Origin: Planctomycetaceae bacterium
GTDB taxonomy: Bacteria; Planctomycetota; Planctomycetia; Planctomycetales; Planctomycetaceae
Reading direction: 5' to 3'
DNA: 6,207 nucleotides
Assembly (NCBI GenBank): GCA_003503535.1
Contig: DOCI01000070.1
Coordinates: forward strand, 7,853-14,059
The notes beneath the pieces were generated by a model. That model ran no database searches, was not told the DNA's origin, and was given only the letters and a program-made list of their open reading frames with translations. A program made the translations under genes and the position numbers. Positions 5,617-6,207 of this stretch are shown here, piece by piece. How positions within the stretch are numbered: position 1 is the stretch's first letter; each line of letters begins with the position of its first letter.

Positions 5617-6108
5617 ATGAGTTTAACAATCATGAAACGCATCCGATTTTGTGCCGGACATCGCCTGTTCGGTCATGAAGGCAAATGTGCGTTTTTTCAT
5701 GGACACAATTATATCGCAGACATCTATGTGACCGGCGAGGAAACCGATGAAGTCGGTCGTCTGGTCGATTTCGCTCATTTGAAAAAAGCCTTTAAAGGCT
5801 GGATCGACGAGAATTGGGATCACGCCTTCCTGCTCAATGTCTCCGACGAAAACGGGATCGATGCCATCAAGCGGGTCGAGCCGAGCAAATATTTCATTCT
5901 GCCCTACAATCCGACCGCTGAGAATATTGCGAAGTATCTTTTAGAAAACGTTGCGGTCGAATTGATGGAGAATCAGCCTCACAGCGTCTCCAAAGTCATC
6001 ATCTGGGAAACGGAAGATTCCTTCGCAGAAGCCAGTGTTGAGCAATCCTCTGGGTACATGGAGAGTTATCCGGAAGTCTCGGCATTTGTGAAATCTTATC
6101 ATGGATAA
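5617..6108 (+). CDS. queD: QueD / 6-pyruvoyl-tetrahydropterin synthase family enzyme
   Basis: QueD-type enzymes convert dihydroneopterin triphosphate to 6-carboxy-5,6,7,8-tetrahydropterin, an early step to 7-deazaguanines such as queuosine; the sister PTPS makes 6-pyruvoyl-tetrahydropterin. This 163-residue protein has the zinc ligands H15 (in FCAGHR), H28 and H30, and the catalytic Cys spacing C24-AFF-HGH (CxxxHGH) typical of QueD and PTPS. It also has the catalytic pair D68-H69 (WDHAFLLN), PTAEN (99-103) with E102, and IWET with E131 for pterin binding. It is about 40 residues longer than E. coli QueD, partly through an insert at about 76-95 and partly through a C-terminal tail after about 140. 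GAGGTG five bases before the ATG fixes the start over the internal ATG at 5632. It stands alone between its own promoter and terminator, with no queC, queE or queF nearby. QueD is favoured by CxxxHGH, but a PTPS role is not excluded. Confidence 0.92.
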   Translation: MSLTIMKRIRFCAGHRLFGHEGKCAFFHGHNYIADIYVTGEETDEVGRLVDFAHLKKAFKGWIDENWDHAFLLNVSDENGIDAIKRVEPSKYFILPYNPTAENIAKYLLENVAVELMENQPHSVSKVIIWETEDSFAEASVEQSSGYMESYPEVSAFVKSYHG

Positions 6109-6117
6109 ATAGGCGAG

Positions 6118-6142
6118 CCGAGTCAGTCGTGACTCGGGTTTT
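6118..6142 (+). terminator. Intrinsic terminator of the queD-like gene
   Basis: CCGAGTCA (6118-6125) pairs perfectly with TGACTCGG (6130-6137) around a GTCG loop, followed by G and then TTTTCTC. The stem starts nine bases after the TAA at 6106-6108. A GC-rich 8-bp stem, tetraloop and short U-run form a standard Rho-independent terminator. Confidence 0.85.
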
Positions 6143-6185
6143 CTCATGATCCTTGTACATGGAAAGTCAAAATAGCAGATAATAA

Positions 6186-6207
6186 GGGTGGCTGGGGTCG
6201 TAGCGAA
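6186..6207. repeat. Possible left half of a dispersed palindrome, cut by the window edge
   Basis: The last 22 bases contain GGGTGGCTGGGGTCGTAGCG. From memory this resembles the first half of a common planctomycete intergenic palindrome whose second half reads like GAGCCCCAGCC. The pairing half is outside the window, so only the resemblance supports this. Confidence 0.3.

Overview
The window looks like a chromosomal piece of a Planctomycetes-type bacterium. This is inferred from four things: moderate GC, a long secreted protein with a proline-rich linker, an RtcB variant and a 163-residue pterin synthase of kinds I associate with that phylum, and intergenic gaps full of short palindromic dispersed repeats. 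No rRNA, 16S or other taxonomic marker is present, so the assignment is tentative. There is no tRNA, CRISPR array, transposase or prophage gene.

Layout. (1) 1-2414, minus strand: at least 804 codons of a secreted protein of unknown function, cut off at the left edge. (2) 2415-2665: a gap with a perfect 10-bp inverted repeat, a third copy of its half-site and a second dyad, all upstream of that gene. (3) 2666-3463, minus strand: an inositol-monophosphatase-family phosphatase with all metal ligands. (4) 3464-3925: a 462-bp non-coding gap with two palindromic repeat units, a two-tier hairpin that probably ends rtcB transcription, and a repeat lying against the rtcB stop codon. (5) 3926-5314, minus strand: an RtcB-family RNA ligase with the catalytic residues intact but altered flanking motifs. 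(6) 5315-5616: a divergent intergenic region with a probable extended -10 promoter for the rightward gene, a dyad at its -35 position, a 68-bp palindromic element and a hairpin just upstream of the ribosome binding site. (7) 5617-6108, plus strand: a QueD/6-pyruvoyl-tetrahydropterin-synthase-family enzyme, followed by a clear intrinsic terminator. (8) 6109-6207: non-coding, ending in what may be half of another palindromic repeat.

How the genes relate. The three leftward genes are separated by 251 and 462 bp and are probably not one tight operon. rtcB and the queD-like gene are divergently transcribed. Both have known family roles that can touch tRNA (RtcB seals broken tRNA; QueD makes a precursor of the queuosine anticodon base), but a functional link here is only a hypothesis.

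I did not find a clear new multi-gene system. The most unusual features are the density of palindromic elements in the gaps, one of which would be transcribed as part of the queD-like leader, and the variant RtcB.
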